From Magicicada septendecula (lineage: Eukaryota > Arthropoda > Insecta > Hemiptera > Cicadidae): a stretch of DNA of 64,000 nucleotides. The stretch covers positions 370,283,258-370,347,257 of the forward strand of contig CM068372.1 of assembly GCA_034769895.1 (NCBI GenBank), in the 5' to 3' direction. Within the stretch, counting starts at the first letter, position 1, and the number at the start of each line of letters is the position of its first letter. Both the position numbers and the translations under genes were made by a program. This document shows, piece after piece, positions 1 through 11,849 of the stretch. Below the pieces are notes generated by a model that did no database searches, was not told the origin of the DNA, and saw only the letters and a list, made by a program, of their open reading frames with translations.

Positions 1-287
1 TCTATCTTTAAACGTCTTTTAGTTTGGCCTATATCGAATTTATTACACTCAGAGTATTCAATTTTATATACACTATTTAATTTATGAATTGTGTTAGGTG
101 TTTTAGGTAGACTATTATTTTATCAAAATATTATTTATTACTATTATAAGTAATTTTTATTTTTGCTTTTGAATAAATTTGAGATTTTAGATTCCTTGTT
201 ACTATATGTGTAAAATTAATATATTTAATGTTTTGACTATTTTATGTAATTTTATATATAACACTTACATAAAATTCTTCAAAGTCA

Positions 288-326
288 CACGCGCGCGCGC
301 GCGCACGCGCACGCGCGCACACACAA
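288..326. repeat. (CG/CA)n microsatellite
   Basis: Alternating purine-pyrimidine run mixing CG and CA dinucleotides over about 39 bp. The CpG-rich form is unusual in such AT-rich surroundings. Confidence 0.9.
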
Positions 327-384
327 TTTAGAGACATATAAAATTAATATGAAATGTATTTAATGATTTATTAACATTATACTT

Positions 385-417
385 CTGATGATGGCAGTAA
401 TTTGAAACTCTCGAAAC
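385..417 (+). other. Hammerhead-like core of Penelope-like type
   Basis: CTGATGA at 385-391 and CGAAAC at 412-417 are separated by about 20 bases, the arrangement of a hammerhead ribozyme core. Many Penelope-like elements carry such motifs near their 3' ends. No Penelope protein is recognisable next to it, so this would be a short relic. Self-cleavage is inference. Confidence 0.3.
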
Positions 418-487
418 ATTGTAAAAAACAAAAATATATTCTTGCTTTAAAATATAAAGTATTATTATTAATTATCAATATACGGTA

Positions 488-535
488 CACACACACACAC
501 ACACGTGTGTGTGTGTATATATATATATGTGTGTA
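488..535. repeat. Compound (AC)n(GT)n(AT)n microsatellite
   Basis: An AC run joins a GT run through ACGT, so the centre is self-complementary and could fold into a hairpin. It is followed by an AT run. Confidence 0.9.
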
Positions 536-678
536 CTATATAAATAATAAATATAATGTAAATTGTAAATATATATAATACTCATTAAATATATATTATA
601 TTATATTAGCAAATAATAAATTTCTCCTTGAATTATATTTGTACCGCTATTACTGCTGCACCTTTCATATTCAAACCT

Positions 679-713
679 CTGAAGACGAAGATTGTCTGTG
701 CGAGACGTGCGTA
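679..713 (+). other. Penelope-like 3'-end relic
   Basis: CTCTGAAGACGAAG followed by GAGACGTGCGT resembles the CTGAAGA...GAAACGTGCGT signature common after Penelope-like reading frames. A second copy at 46133-46156 shares this core and, a little downstream, the ACTTGC(A/G)GAAG sequence, so both probably belong to one family. Confidence 0.3.
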
Positions 714-844
714 AGACGCCTAATGGTACAAAATATACTTGCAGAAGAATTCAGTATTTCCTAATATAATATATAGCACTCAATTGCTGCAAGCAACTCA
801 AACATCAAGAAACGAAAATTAAACTTTTGAAGATAACAATATTA

Positions 845-847
<3 letters not shown>

Positions 848-936
<89 letters not shown>
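848..936. repeat. (GT)n microsatellite, about 44 units
   Basis: Uninterrupted GT run of about 89 bp, the longest pure dinucleotide tract in the window. Both strands appear open across it, but those frames are low-complexity artefacts. Confidence 0.95.
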
Positions 937-938
<2 letters not shown>

Positions 939-1292
939 CACACACAAAGCTACTATATAAAGTATTACATAGACTTTGGAGGTTCCTTTAGGGCCATACA
1001 ATATATTTATTTGTTTATTTATTTATTTTTTAAATAAATTTATACGTAAATTTATTTTTAATTTATACGTAATATTACGAAAATGTAATATAATCATATA
1101 ACGCATGGATAGTTCATAGTCATGATTAGGGCTTCTAAAACACATTGTTTAATAAATAGTGATAAGGGCGACGTGAATCCTTACACCATAAAATATTATA
1201 TGTCTTATTATATGCGTGTGCACAGGTTCTAGAAACAGTTTACAATTTTTTTTTCTTTTACAAAATGATTTTTTGTAGGACATTTGACTTAC

Positions 1293-1385
1293 TTTCAAAA
1301 TTTCCGACTGGTTGTTAAGATCCAGTGGTATTTTGATGGGCTCGTGGAAGCAGCATTTTCCGCAACAATTGCAACAGCACGCCAT
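1293..1385 (-). CDS. Candidate first coding exon, Cys-rich N-terminus
   Basis: Reading the minus strand from an ATG at 1385 in a reasonable context (gccATGG) gives 31 codons ending exactly at AAA|GTAAGT, a perfect consensus splice donor (GT at 1292-1291), with a phase-0 intron. The peptide begins MACCCNCCGKCCFHEP and has seven cysteines in its first twelve residues, then a short polar and hydrophobic stretch. Such N-terminal cysteine clusters are often palmitoylated and anchor proteins to membranes; that role is inference. I do not recognise the family. The rest of the gene would lie to the left of the window. Unlike almost everything else here, it shows no resemblance to a mobile-element protein. 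It could still be a chance ORF ending at a chance GTAAGT. Confidence 0.4.
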
Positions 1386-1900
1386 GGCGACCGGGGAACA
1401 CTTGTGTAGTCTCCTACTTTCCGTTCAAAGAAATTTGTTAAAAACCACTTTCACACTGTCTACGACAACTGATCGAGCGCAACCGACATGTCGCGTTTCT
1501 TTACTTACATCGCGAGAACAGTTTCACGAATCACAATTTTCTTGAATAAACAACAACAAAAAAGACCAGTATCGGTGAACAATTGAATTCAGTGATATCA
1601 AAGCGCGACGCGACGGTGTGATAGCGCGAACACTGTGTGTAAAGGTGACACTGACTAGGGATGACGCTGTACACCTTACTGACGAGAGATATTTCTGGCC
1701 GGCCCGAGCTGGCTGCATTGGCCACTCACTCGATCAAGCTTTTGGCCTTTACACGCGTTCCCGGCGGCCGTGTTAATCGCGCCTCGCCTCTTCTTTTGAA
1801 CTCTTTTCACTTTTGTTCACACAGTCTGTGTCTCCGTTGCTCCGGTCAAGAGTGATACACCTCCTCGTGTATGGGACCACTCACTAACTCGTCAGTCAAT
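1386..1900 (-). promoter_or_regulatory. Putative 5' UTR/promoter region, CpG-richer
   Basis: Directly upstream of the candidate exon on the minus strand the DNA becomes clearly less AT-rich and holds many CpGs, for example around 1600-1640 (GCGCGACGCGACGG) and 1690-1790. This contrasts with the flanks and fits a promoter-proximal region. I see no unambiguous TATA box or initiator, so no transcription start can be placed. Confidence 0.25.
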
Positions 1901-4848
1901 AATGTACTGATAAAAAAATTACCCTTTCCTCAGTTGCTTTAACAATCGAAAAGAAACCGATCAAATATTTTTTCACTCCAAATCAAGTCAACGATCAAGA
2001 AACAGAGAAATCAACCAAGTACGTTAGTTAAATGGAGCCACATTGTGCAGATTAAGTTATACTGTAGACGCATATGCGGAACTAAAAGTAGAATCTGGAT
2101 GGAAGCAAGAAAGTATACCTGATTAAATTGTTGTATTGATTTTTATCATTTGTTAAAGTATGGATACGCGAGACCTTGGTTTCTATCAGGAGAGTAAGCG
2201 GAACGGGGTTCTTGAGAAAAGTTAAAGAATGTTCCAAGCTGAATAGGATGAGACGAGATGAGGAGGAGATGGGGATGGGGATGAGGCTAACGATAGGATG
2301 AGGATGAGATGGGTGCCGGAACAGGTTTATATAACCTAATGCTTGAAGAGGAGAAGAAGAAGGAGAAGAATAGAATAGGAAGTGTTAATAGAAGAGCATA
2401 ACTTATCATTTACAGTATTTAGAATAAAACGAACAGTGTTTAGAAGAGGGTGGAACAGATACGTAGCCAGAATATGGGGAGAACATATATAATATGTATG
2501 GGGAGAACATTACCCAGACTACAGTTCAAGAGGAAGAAGGAGTGCTGTTACAAGACTCATTTATCGTTAATTTCACTCTCTGTGTACAAATGGAGCATAC
2601 GTTCTGCTTGAACTCAGAACCAGCCCAACAAATCCAGATTTTGGCATTTTTTTGCCAAATGACATTATAACTGACTCAATTGGGTTTTGTGTTTGTTCGT
2701 GTAGGCATTTTTTAGTAGGTCTTAGTTACTCAAATCTCTAAAACTTGGTTTAATTTCCGTTGTAACTAATTGTGGTAAGGCTTGTGTTTGTGACTTTAAG
2801 GCTCCCTATTGTACTTACACCATGTGTCACCAAGTGATTAACTAATCCAGTGACTAACAAAGTGAGTACCTTTGGGACATAAACCATGTTGCTGGTTACC
2901 GTCAGATGATATTTCATGGAAACAGATTGCTAGTACATCCTTCCTCATGTTTTCTAAAGTATTTACACTTCTTCTGATGGAAATGTCTGCAAGTTGAGAA
3001 TTTCTATATTTGTTAGTTGTCCCTTAGCACTTAACTTTTTTACCATTATCTAGCGTTTTCCTTTTACAGTTAGTTATCAGTATCCTCAGCTGTGTCCCCA
3101 CTTGTTTTTTCATATGTGCAATGCATTCCAATTTTTTTATTTAGACGCTGTATCCACAAGGTTTTGATTCGCATATCACCATCTCCAAGGTATGTTATAC
3201 TCCTTGTTGAGGTTTACGTACATACCTAACCTTACTGATCCTTACAGCAAGGCGGAAACCCAAACACGTTTTTAAAAATTAATAAAAAATTTATTTTTCA
3301 ACACATGAAAGTGATAGATACCTAATTTTAAAGGAAAATTCTGAATTACAAGATGATTAAAAGTAGCCTAAAACTCGATATTTTGGCTTATCTTGTACCC
3401 TTGAGACACCAAAATACTATTTCTGAATCAGTTCATAGCACAACCCTCTATACCTCTCTAGTTATAAGTAGTAAGGACACAAAACGTAGCTTGACCTATA
3501 GTAGACCTGGGGGTATAGAAGGGGGTTTCTTTTATTTTACCTAATGTTTACTTATTTTGCTTTTCATTTCTATGTTTCTGCATTGTTATAGATACCGTAA
3601 AAAATGTCTTTTCAAACAAAACAGAGAATATTTATAATCTGAAAACAAAACAAATTCAACAATGTACGAGTAAAATCTGTGTCATTCGTTCTCAATTTTC
3701 TTCAGCGACAAACCACTATGTTCGTAAAATTGGATGTTCTGCCACGTCTGTCCCCCTGTAAATTGCATCCGATTTTGAATGGACGCAAATCGTCCGCTTC
3801 TATATCTACTCGTTTGCATAATGTATGTAACTACTCAGATCGCTAGTTTCCTAACGCGTGTGTCTGACTAAGCCGCGGTGATATAAATCACGCGAACGGA
3901 GTACATAAATTGTACCGTACTGCAGATATTCTCGCGCCGCAGCTTCGTTTCCACTACGCTTCATTTCTCAAGGCTCGGTAGATTTCCTGCAGGTACAGCG
4001 GCGAAGACGGTACAATATTTTCTCGATCTCTAAGTCGACAGAATACGGTGTTTCATGTCACCGATACGACACCAATTTTTACTTATTTAGGTAGTTACCG
4101 ACGGCTTGTATTTTTACATTTTTTTAATTGTAAACAATATATTACTACTGCGCCTAGAATTAAATAAATTAATAAATACAACAAGTACCGCTACTACTAA
4201 TACATTTTTTTTAAGGAGGAGGGGAAATGCATTTATGCACGAAGTGTGGGACTCCCATCTCAAATGGAATACCCACACTAAAACCTCTCCTCCGTCGACT
4301 GACCGCTAGCCTGTGTCCGTTTATCACACTACTTGAGACTAGGCCACTGTCCTGTTCCCAGCTACATTGATCGACTTTATAGACGTTCTGAGTCTCTCTT
4401 CTTCATCCGAAGGATGACCTCTGCTTAATGTACCATACTATTGCAGATGTCCTCCTCTCTTAGCATTGCTCCGACGATCTTATCTGTAGCTATCATTCCT
4501 AATCAGCAACCAGAGACGCTCCTCTAGTGGCCCACATATCACAGTTGCCTGTTCTCCTGTACAGGCAATCTGCAGACAAGGCTTTATTCATTTTATGGAG
4601 GTAGGATCGGAAGTATCCATGACCGCTCTACTACTACCACTGCTACAAGAAACTCACATATCAAAAAGACAAGTGACAAAACAGCGAATGTCATCACCAT
4701 ATTAATCAGATTGATGACCAACACTGTAGAACAAAAGTCCAGTAAACGACTTGTGCTGACGGCTATCACGCAATTACTCATACTGTGTCAAATAGAGATC
4801 TGGGCTGATTTATTAAAATACCAGAAACATACGAACTGCTAAATTTCA
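1901..4848. other. Non-coding DNA, with a possible LINE 3' tail
   Basis: No supportable gene. Around 2165-2420 lies a purine-rich stretch containing ATGAGGCTAACGAT, also present in the 3' tail of the LINE at about 6230, so it is probably an old LINE 3' end on the plus strand. The part at 3840-4060 has a raised CpG content but no coding signal. The remainder is AT-rich with nothing recognisable. Confidence 0.45.
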
Positions 4849-5395
4849 GTGCAAAGAAGAGATGCATTGAGTGACGGATCCGCTTATCGCACCGTTTCAC
4901 ACGCTGCGATATTGTTAAATGCACAACACATGTTGGCAGTTGAAAGGAAATATACAGGAATCATAAACAATGGTACAGACAATACCAGGATAAGAAGAAC
5001 GGCAAGGATGATAACAATGCAGACGTGGCAAGAACGATGGTCACAGGGAACCAAAGGCGGATGGACAATAAAACTTATCAAGAATTTGGACGCCTGAATA
5101 AGTAGAAAACATGCAGAGGTTATAACCGACAGAACACGGACAATTTTAATATTATCTTCACAATGTGGGTAGGGCTGCTACACCCAAATTGTCGCACTGT
5201 GGACGTGAAAAAGTAGACGCACACCATATATTTTTGTATACATCAAATGGACAGATGAGATACGTCGTCTAGAAGGCATAGTAGAACCCATGCTAAGTAA
5301 GCAGAAAAACTTGAGACTGCAGTGGCACTTTACGTTGAGAAGAAACGAACTGAGACACCGCCGTAGCGCTTCAATTTCAACGATACTCAAGAAAG
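4849..5395 (+). pseudogene. R1-like non-LTR retrotransposon, C-terminal fragment
   Basis: The plus strand reads AYRTVSHAA near 4880 and W-QERW-SQG-TKGGWT-IKLI near 5020-5080. The AYRTVS block followed by W..RW and a (G)RWT..LIP block is the region downstream of the reverse transcriptase in R1-clade retrotransposon proteins. Past a stop at 5096, weaker similarity to the Cys/His-containing tail may continue in other frames to about 5395. There is no RT core, so only a truncated, frame-disrupted piece survives. It abuts a different LINE that starts at about 5510. Confidence 0.5.
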
Positions 5396-5509
5396 GTGAA
5401 GCCTAAATAGGCAAGGAAACCAACACCATGAAGTATGTGAAAGTTTAATATTCCGACAGTCGACAAACTTCAAAATTTAAACTCTCTGGATTGGTATATC
5501 TGAAAAACT

Positions 5510-6275
5510 ATCAGGGAGGTACATGTTTGTCTGCATGAACTGCTACTGTAGTATGGAAAACGAACAGCTTCCATTCCACTGAATGCCAAATTGAGCAAAA
5601 TGTGTTCAACTCACAAGAAAGGTGACAAACTTGAATTGAGAAACTGTAGTAGGTTCCTCCTTCTTTATATAGGATATAAAGTTTAAACCACAACAATTAA
5701 AAACAAATTGCAGATCTATGCTCAAATATCATGGTAGAGTATCAAGCGGGCTTCGCAGCTGGCAAGTCAACCACAGACGAGATATTAGTCAGGCAGATAA
5801 CAGAAATCTTTTGGGAATTTAAAATTTGTTTTTAAGTATTTCAGCGCTCACAGATACCTTAAAAATAAGACATACAAGGAAACAAGGATAAGGTTTTTTA
5901 ACGCTGTAGCGATAACAGTTTTCATATATGGAGATGAAGCCAGAGTTATGACAGAATGAGATAAAGCAGAGATTCAGGCAGCGGAGATGAAACTTATGAG
6001 GAGTACTGTGGGCTGTAGGTACCGTTCTCGATACACAGAAGAATGTGGATATAAGGACGGAACTGTTGGTCGACCCATTGTTCGAACAACTAAGGAGCAA
6101 CAAAAGAATATGACCATTTGGGAAGAATATCGGGTGACAGGATTCCAGTGCTAGCAATGGAATATAGACCGATGGGGAAGAGAAATGTGGGACGGCCGAG
6201 AGCGAAGTGAGTCCCAGAACAGGCGCAGGATGAGGCTAACGATTGAGGTTGAAGATGATGATGATGATGATGATG
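5510..6275 (+). pseudogene. RTE-like LINE fragment with (GAT)n tail
   Basis: Starts of RT motifs are visible at 5600-5820 in shifted frames: HKKGDKLELRN, then VEYQAGFAAGKSTTDEI, which matches the usual (Q)AGFR.GRST..QI of non-LTR reverse transcriptases. The YADD-containing middle is missing. The sequence resumes at about 5840 with the C-terminal part (HTRKQG, then KCGTAESEV in place of the usual V-GRPR) and ends in a short (GAT)n run at 6256-6275. Several stops and shifts make it a dead, internally deleted copy. A microsatellite-like 3' tail rather than poly(A) is typical of RTE-type elements. Confidence 0.6.
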
Positions 6276-7385
6276 TGTTTCAGTAAGGAAGTATACTTCC
6301 TCAGTAAGTCAGTAAGTATTTCAGTAATTAATATCATAATATCACTTAAGCACTGGGATACTTGCCAAGACAGATGGTGTAGGGGTTTAGTGGGTGCAAG
6401 TCCCACACAACACCGGAAAGCATGACGTTTCTTCCTGATAGTGCGTAGGCATTTCCCCGGTCTCGGGGGAAAGCCACTAGGACTAAGCAGACTTTGCGAC
6501 AATAGTTTTAATGTTTTAGGTCAGAGTTTTTCAATGATTTTCCAGTCCTTCTTTTCAGAAATGAACTAAAACTCTGTATCACTTGCTTGAAAAATTAAAA
6601 AAAAAAGGAACATTACCTGTAGAACTTATGGTACTGTACAGCATGAACTTCTTACGTCAAATAGACACGAGAGCAGAGCGCGTTTTGCAGCTGTCAACAT
6701 AATTATTTCTGTTTAACGGATTAAACAGGCCAACGAACAAAGTAAAGCAACACATTTTCTTTCTTTGATCAATGAACCGTCAAATATGCGTCCGCGTGGG
6801 TGCGCGTGTTTGTATTTATCGAGCGTGACCTTGAATATTTCGTATTCGATTGTGATAATTAAAATAAATAAAATGTCGCTAACCGTCGTCATTTCTCTAG
6901 CGGGAAGTAATTTCATGGTATTTGTTAGAACAGAATAATGTTTGTGTTTAACGAATGCGTTTGCTTGTTCATTTTCGACGCCGTTTAATGATTTCGACTT
7001 TAGAAATGTTAATCTACTACGTTGCTCAAATTTACAAACACTTTATCTACTAATTCTACTGTTGCTGTTACTGCTGCTGCCCTTTACTATTAATATTGCT
7101 AATTGCCTTCGAATCCTGAAGAATACTCACTTACCTGGGGTATCACTGATCTTAAAAAAATACTGGAGTGTCTCCCGTTCACACATGCGCACGCGCACAT
7201 GCAATATTTATTATACTGCTTTGCTGAGGAGATAAAACCATGCGTGCCTACGGCGTTGTATGAGCGGCAGGTTACGCAATGTCCTCGCACGTTTCACACG
7301 CGCCTGCCACACGTTGGTAGACTATTCTGCCGGCACACAGGTCAACTGTGGCACGTACTACACCACACACGTTGAGTATAAATGC
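6276..7385. other. No recognisable gene
   Basis: The part at 6350-6500 is moderately GC-rich and the rest is AT-rich. The open frames at 6713-7290 have no family resemblance and overlap on both strands. I see no RNA gene. Confidence 0.5.
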
Positions 7386-8290
7386 GGCCAGCCGACATAT
7401 TTCCCGATGCCAGCCCCTCTCCCTAAACGGGAGCCCGATCGCTTGGGAACGTACTGTGAATTTATGGGCTTCACACTCGATCGACTCCTAAGCTTCAGAA
7501 CCCACGTGACCAACGCACTCCAGTGAGCCCGCGGCGTAAAAGCCAAACTCTTTCCGATCGAGGGCTACTGCTAGAGCGCACGAAGCTCTCAATATATCTG
7601 CTCTTCCTAAGAGCCGTCCTAACGTACGCAGCGCCCGCATTCTGGTCCCTGCTCAGTAACGACGTTGTTGCCCTATGGAATCCTTTCAATCCTTCACCCT
7701 CCGGCTCTCCCTGGTTTGTCAGAAATGATGTTATCAGGCGAGGGCTGGAGGTTCCATCGCTAGACGAGTTTGTGCGATCTCTTGCGCACAGACTCTTCGA
7801 CCGTGCCTCAACCTCATCCGATCCACACCTCCGCCGAGTAAATACGGACGAAGGCCCACCTCCTGTTAAACGCAGACGCCCCAGAGCCCTGCTCAACGAC
7901 CCCACATAAGCTCTCAGAGCCCTCCTATCCCATTCCCCCGACCTTTCTTAGCCAACCAAACTCACACCAGCTCCATGCCGCTGCATTGCCGACAGAAGGA
8001 TCGGGGGGTTGCGCCCCGCTTTAGGTGTGCCAAGCCCCGCCTTTTGCGAGTGACTTCTCCACCTTCACTCGTTCTCGAATGCCAGGCACTACTAGAAAGA
8101 AGTCTCGCGGTACTCTTACCAGGCTGGCGGAAGTGTAACGACCAGTTGCGGGCATGCAAATTCTGCCTTCCCGCGTGAGAGGTCCTCAGAGACTACCCCC
8201 GACCCACCCAGCAGTTGTGAATCGCTCCGCGATTCAGCCAGTCACAGCAGCCATCCTTTCCCTACACCAAATTAATAAAAAAGGAGGTTT
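7386..8290 (+). pseudogene. Jockey-like non-LTR retrotransposon, 3' end
   Basis: The degraded frame reads KYLGFTLDRLLSFRTHV-like sequence near 7460-7510, then LRAVLTYAAPAFWSLLSN near 7610-7660, then PWFVRNDVIRRGLEVPSLDEF near 7710-7770, then KRRRPRALLNDP at about 7880. This order (YLG.LD..L.F..H, then LTYAAP.W, then PWFVRN..I..DL..P...EF) is the C-terminal half of Jockey-clade pol proteins. Frames shift several times. A GC-richer 3' part follows and a run resembling AATAAAAAA occurs at about 8274. The 5' part is missing, the usual 5' truncation. Confidence 0.6.
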
Positions 8291-8679
8291 TCTATAATTA
8301 ACAGAAGCATCGAGACCCGCTACCAAGCTCTACTAATCAAGTAAGAGGCAGTCATCGGGACCCCCCCCCCCGAACGTTGCAACTACTGGGGCACGCATAA
8401 ATCTGTGTCTGCGAATGGAAACGACAATAAGTTGAGTCGAGTCGTTCAGCGCGCGTTACTGTTGTTGTGACTTGGGGATTGGCGGACGACGGTGTCTAGT
8501 GTAAGATGATTGTCGTATGAGGACGTCTGTAATTAAGTGCTTTGTATTATTTATTTCAACGGTGTTTATTTATTGTTTGTTATGTTGTTGTGTGTTGGAG
8601 AAACGCAAACATTAAGAATTGTAGTTTCCTTTATTGAAATAATAATTAAGGTTGTAATTAATGATTCACGCTAGACCGA

Positions 8680-9425
8680 CATACTTACCTGAGTACGTTA
8701 CTATTTGCTGACGATAAAATAATAATACAAGAGAGTGAAGATAAATTACAACTGGCAGTGCACCGACTGAATCAAATATGTCCAGAATATAATCTTAAAA
8801 TTTCCTTGCATAAGACGACAGTTATGGCTTTCCAAGGCAAGTATCCCGTTAGGTCGAAAATAATTGTCAACAATAAGCCAATCGAACAAGTATCAAGTAT
8901 CAAATTTTACATACTTGGGCTGCGACACAAGCTACAATTTATGACAATGACATGGAAAATAAAATAAATAAGTTCCAGGCAATTAGTGGCACAATAAATA
9001 GAACATTAAATAACAAAACACGACAAGACACAAGGATAAAATTTTATAAAACGATGGCTGTACCTGTACATGGGAGTGAAAGTTGGATAAATACCAAAAA
9101 GGGAGACAGCAAAAATGAGATTTTTGAGACGGGTCAAAGGCTGCACAAGAAGAGATTTAGTAAGAAATGAAGACGTGCGAAATGAACTAAATGTAGGCTA
9201 TATGCAATAAATGAAAAAATAACTGAATACAAAGTAAGATGGAAACAACACGTAAATAGAATGGGAAATGGGAGAATACCTAAAAAAATACTTAACTACA
9301 ACCCAAGAGGGAAAAGAGATATAGGAAGACCACGAAAACGGTGGTCGTAAGTTTGTGAGGACGGAACAGGCAAATGCAGAAGAAATACATCCTTGTAGTG
9401 CAGAAGAAGAACAAGATTAATGATT
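8680..9425 (+). pseudogene. RTE-like LINE, RT and C-terminal fragment
   Basis: LLFADDKIIIQESEDKLQLA begins near 8699 and carries the FADD form of the RT catalytic motif. It is followed by ISLHKTTVMAFQGK, YILGLRH (a damaged YLG), TMAVPVHGSESW near 9055 and the conserved downstream basic region. Stops and shifts occur throughout. The same protein type recurs, more or less damaged, at 10.1, 15.0, 27.1, 33.1, 37.3 and 63 kb. Confidence 0.65.
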
Positions 9426-9986
9426 CATCTGGTGTTCAATTACCGCATTTCCACTGTTTGACGGTGACAATCCGTGCGGCCATCGTAACAATAGGTGTGT
9501 GAAAACTATCAAAATAACACAATTTTCGTTAACCCACGAAATTATATACTTTGGTTAGTACTTGAATACATAACAAGTACGTTCGTCTGTTTCAATAAAA
9601 TTGTTTGTGTCCTAACGATCGCAATTGGTTGATGGCTATAGCCTATAGGCTATCTATATTCCTCACGCGTCTTGAGGATATAAAACCACCTATTACATTC
9701 TAAGTACAGTATATGCTTATACGAAACACAAGTCAATATGTTATACTTTATGAAAATCACCCCAAAGAATGGAGACCTCAGATTTTATTCTAGAATAATA
9801 GAGTAATGTTTCCAGTTTTCTCCTTGGAAATTGTCTACATCGTGCCGTGGGTTTTTTAACATTAATTACAAAATATTATAATGGGAATAAATCTTAAAAT
9901 ACAAGGAATTTTAAAATGGACTTATGTAAACGTGTTATACTTTTGGTCCAATAACTGTTGGTGTGAATTTTCTATTTAAAAAGGGT
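9426..9986. other. AT-rich non-coding DNA
   Basis: No gene, RNA or repeat boundary recognised. Confidence 0.5.
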
Positions 9987-10023
9987 TTCTTCTTCTTCTT
10001 CTTCTTCTTCTTCTTCTTCTTCT
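9987..10023 (-). repeat. (TTC)n tail of a minus-strand LINE
   Basis: About twelve TTC units (GAA on the minus strand), directly downstream of the minus-strand LINE fragment at 10024-10425. It is therefore best read as that element's 3' tail. Confidence 0.8.
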
Positions 10024-10425
10024 CAATTCCAAGATCAGGCGACGTTACCTGTTCCGGTCTCCATTTTTAAGAAATTTTTTTGCGCGGTCTTCCCACATCT
10101 CTTTTCCCTTTAGGAACATATGGTAAAATTTGTTGAGGTAGCCTTTCCGCTTCCATTCTACCTATACGTTCAGTCCATCTCAGCTTACTCTCTTCGATTC
10201 TTGCATTTACAGAGAACATACCCAATTAGTGTCTTATCATGTTGTTTCTAATTTTATGGTTTCGTATACATCCCTTTACGTATCTCAAGAAATTCATGTC
10301 TGCAACTTGTATATGACTTGTATCTTTTTTAGATAATACCCATGTTTCGGAACCGTATAAAAGAGTGGGGACTGGAATAAAAAGGTTTTATGGGCGATAA
10401 AATCTGTCATAAAATGTTCTGGTTT
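10024..10425 (-). pseudogene. RTE-like LINE 3' end
   Basis: On the minus strand the fragment reads LLYGSETWVLSKKDTS, then IQVADMNFLRYVKGC, then LGMFSVNARIEESKLRW and finally KGKRDVGRPRKKF. This is the thumb/C-terminal block (YGSETW, I..AEM.FLR, RW..H..RM, GRPR..W) common to the LINE copies in this window. It ends at the (GAA)n tail. No RT core is present, so the copy is 5'-truncated. Confidence 0.7.
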
Positions 10426-10500
10426 TTCAGACATAAAAAAATTTGTTCTCATACGGATCCTGTCCCGTAAATAACATGGAACCGCGAAGATCCAAGAAAA

Positions 10501-10502
<2 letters not shown>

Positions 10503-10560
<58 letters not shown>
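10503..10560. repeat. Compound (TG)n(AG)n microsatellite
   Basis: About 18 TG units followed by about ten AG units. Confidence 0.95.
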
Positions 10561-10562
<2 letters not shown>

Positions 10563-11384
10563 ACGTGTGTGTTTATGTGTATAAGCTTATATTATGTGAT
10601 ATTTATTTGGCTGTGTGTAGCGATGTAAATAAATCAGCTGACATGCATGCAGCAAAGCGTGCACGAGCAACCTCGACTATTCGCGAGTACTACAATCAGC
10701 AAAGATCTTAAGTTCAGCCGATCAAACAAAATGAGAAATCTGCATGTTGCTAGATCAACGTCTATTAAGTAAGATAAGAAAACAATTTGCACGACCTCCG
10801 ATATCGAAAGTTTGCAATAAAATCACATTTTCAATTTTCCTTTGCAACGTATTTTGAGGTTCAAGTATTGGCGATGTGCAATAATTTTACAAATTAACAA
10901 AACATATCATCAAATCATATTTAAACCAGTGTTTATCATGCCGCAGACCCCACAGAAACCACAGCTGAGGGTAGGGTACACACTCGTAAAGCTAGGCATT
11001 GAGCAGTAAACTGCGCCAAACGACTTGCTTATACAACGTAGTAAAATTTTTATTAAATTTCTTCTGAACGAAATATATGTGAACGCACAGACGGCAAGTC
11101 AGCACACAGTGTCAGGGAGATGTTTACTCATATCATAAAATAGCTAACTACCACGCAAACATAACAAAATCTGCACTACTCTCCCCATTCGAATTCCGCT
11201 TACCGTTTTCCTTTCTGTAATATTCCAGTGTGACAGCGTCATTGTCTTGTAACATCTAAATTACCGTAAAAATGTTTTGGAAAATAATTTTAAAAGATTA
11301 TTGTGTCTAACTACCACACTGTTACAAAAACTTCCATAAATTTTCAATACACAAGTGTCCGCCCACAATTTATACATACACAGC
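10561..11384. other. No recognisable gene
   Basis: AT-rich sequence without a family resemblance on either strand. Confidence 0.5.
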
Positions 11385-11818
11385 CTAGTCAACACAGTGA
11401 CAGACGAAGAGTGGTTGCGCAGGTGGGAAAGAAAAGTCCTCAGGAGGATATTTGGCGCAGCGAACGTCCAACGAGCATGTAGAATAAGGATGAATGCAGA
11501 AATCCAGCAAATCTATAGAGAGCCATATATCGTCTATAACATAAAGAAAAGTATAATCCGGTGGGCAGGACATGTTCAGAGAATGTTAGACACATCTACA
11601 CTGAAGAAAATCTTTACGGGGAGACCTGGTGGAAGAAGAAGGGGGTTCGCCCCAAAAAACGATGGTTGGGTGATCTTGAGGGCGATCTGCGCAGGCTTGG
11701 TGTAAGAAGATGGAGACTGAGAGCGGAGGATCGAGGCGACTGGAGGGGGAGTGTCCAGGAGGCCAAGGCTCTCCAAAATCTGTAGCCCCAATTAAGAAGA
11801 AGAAGAAGCCTAGTCAAC
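11385..11818 (+). pseudogene. RTE-like LINE 3' end with (GAA)n tail
   Basis: EEWLRRWERKVLRRIFGAAN is followed by IIRWAGHVQRML, a frame change, then VRPKKRWLGDLEGDLRRLG and an AAGAAGAAGAAG tail at about 11798-11810. The blocks FERRILRRI(Y/F)G, WAGH..RM and (G)RPKKRW are the C-terminal signature of the same LINE type as the longer copy at 58.9-60.1 kb. It is truncated upstream of the RT core. A hAT element starts 32 bp downstream. Confidence 0.7.
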
Positions 11819-11849
11819 GCTCACACACACATACAGATTCATACATACA

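Larger units (their letters stand above)
1..1286. other. AT-rich non-coding DNA with microsatellites
   Basis: No supported gene. The stretch is very AT-rich and carries three simple repeats, listed separately, and two Penelope-like 3'-end motifs. If the candidate exon at 1293-1385 is real, this is the first part of its first intron, because that gene would run leftwards on the minus strand. The apparent open frames here are only dinucleotide repeats read as poly-Thr-His or poly-Cys-Val. Confidence 0.6.

Noticed and set aside
819..1037. Open frames on both strands across the GT run
   Set aside because: Pure dinucleotide repeat read as Cys-Val or Thr-His; no protein evidence.
7523..7909. 128-codon frame as a host gene
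   Set aside because: It reads LTYAAPAFW and PWFVRN blocks of Jockey-clade pol proteins.
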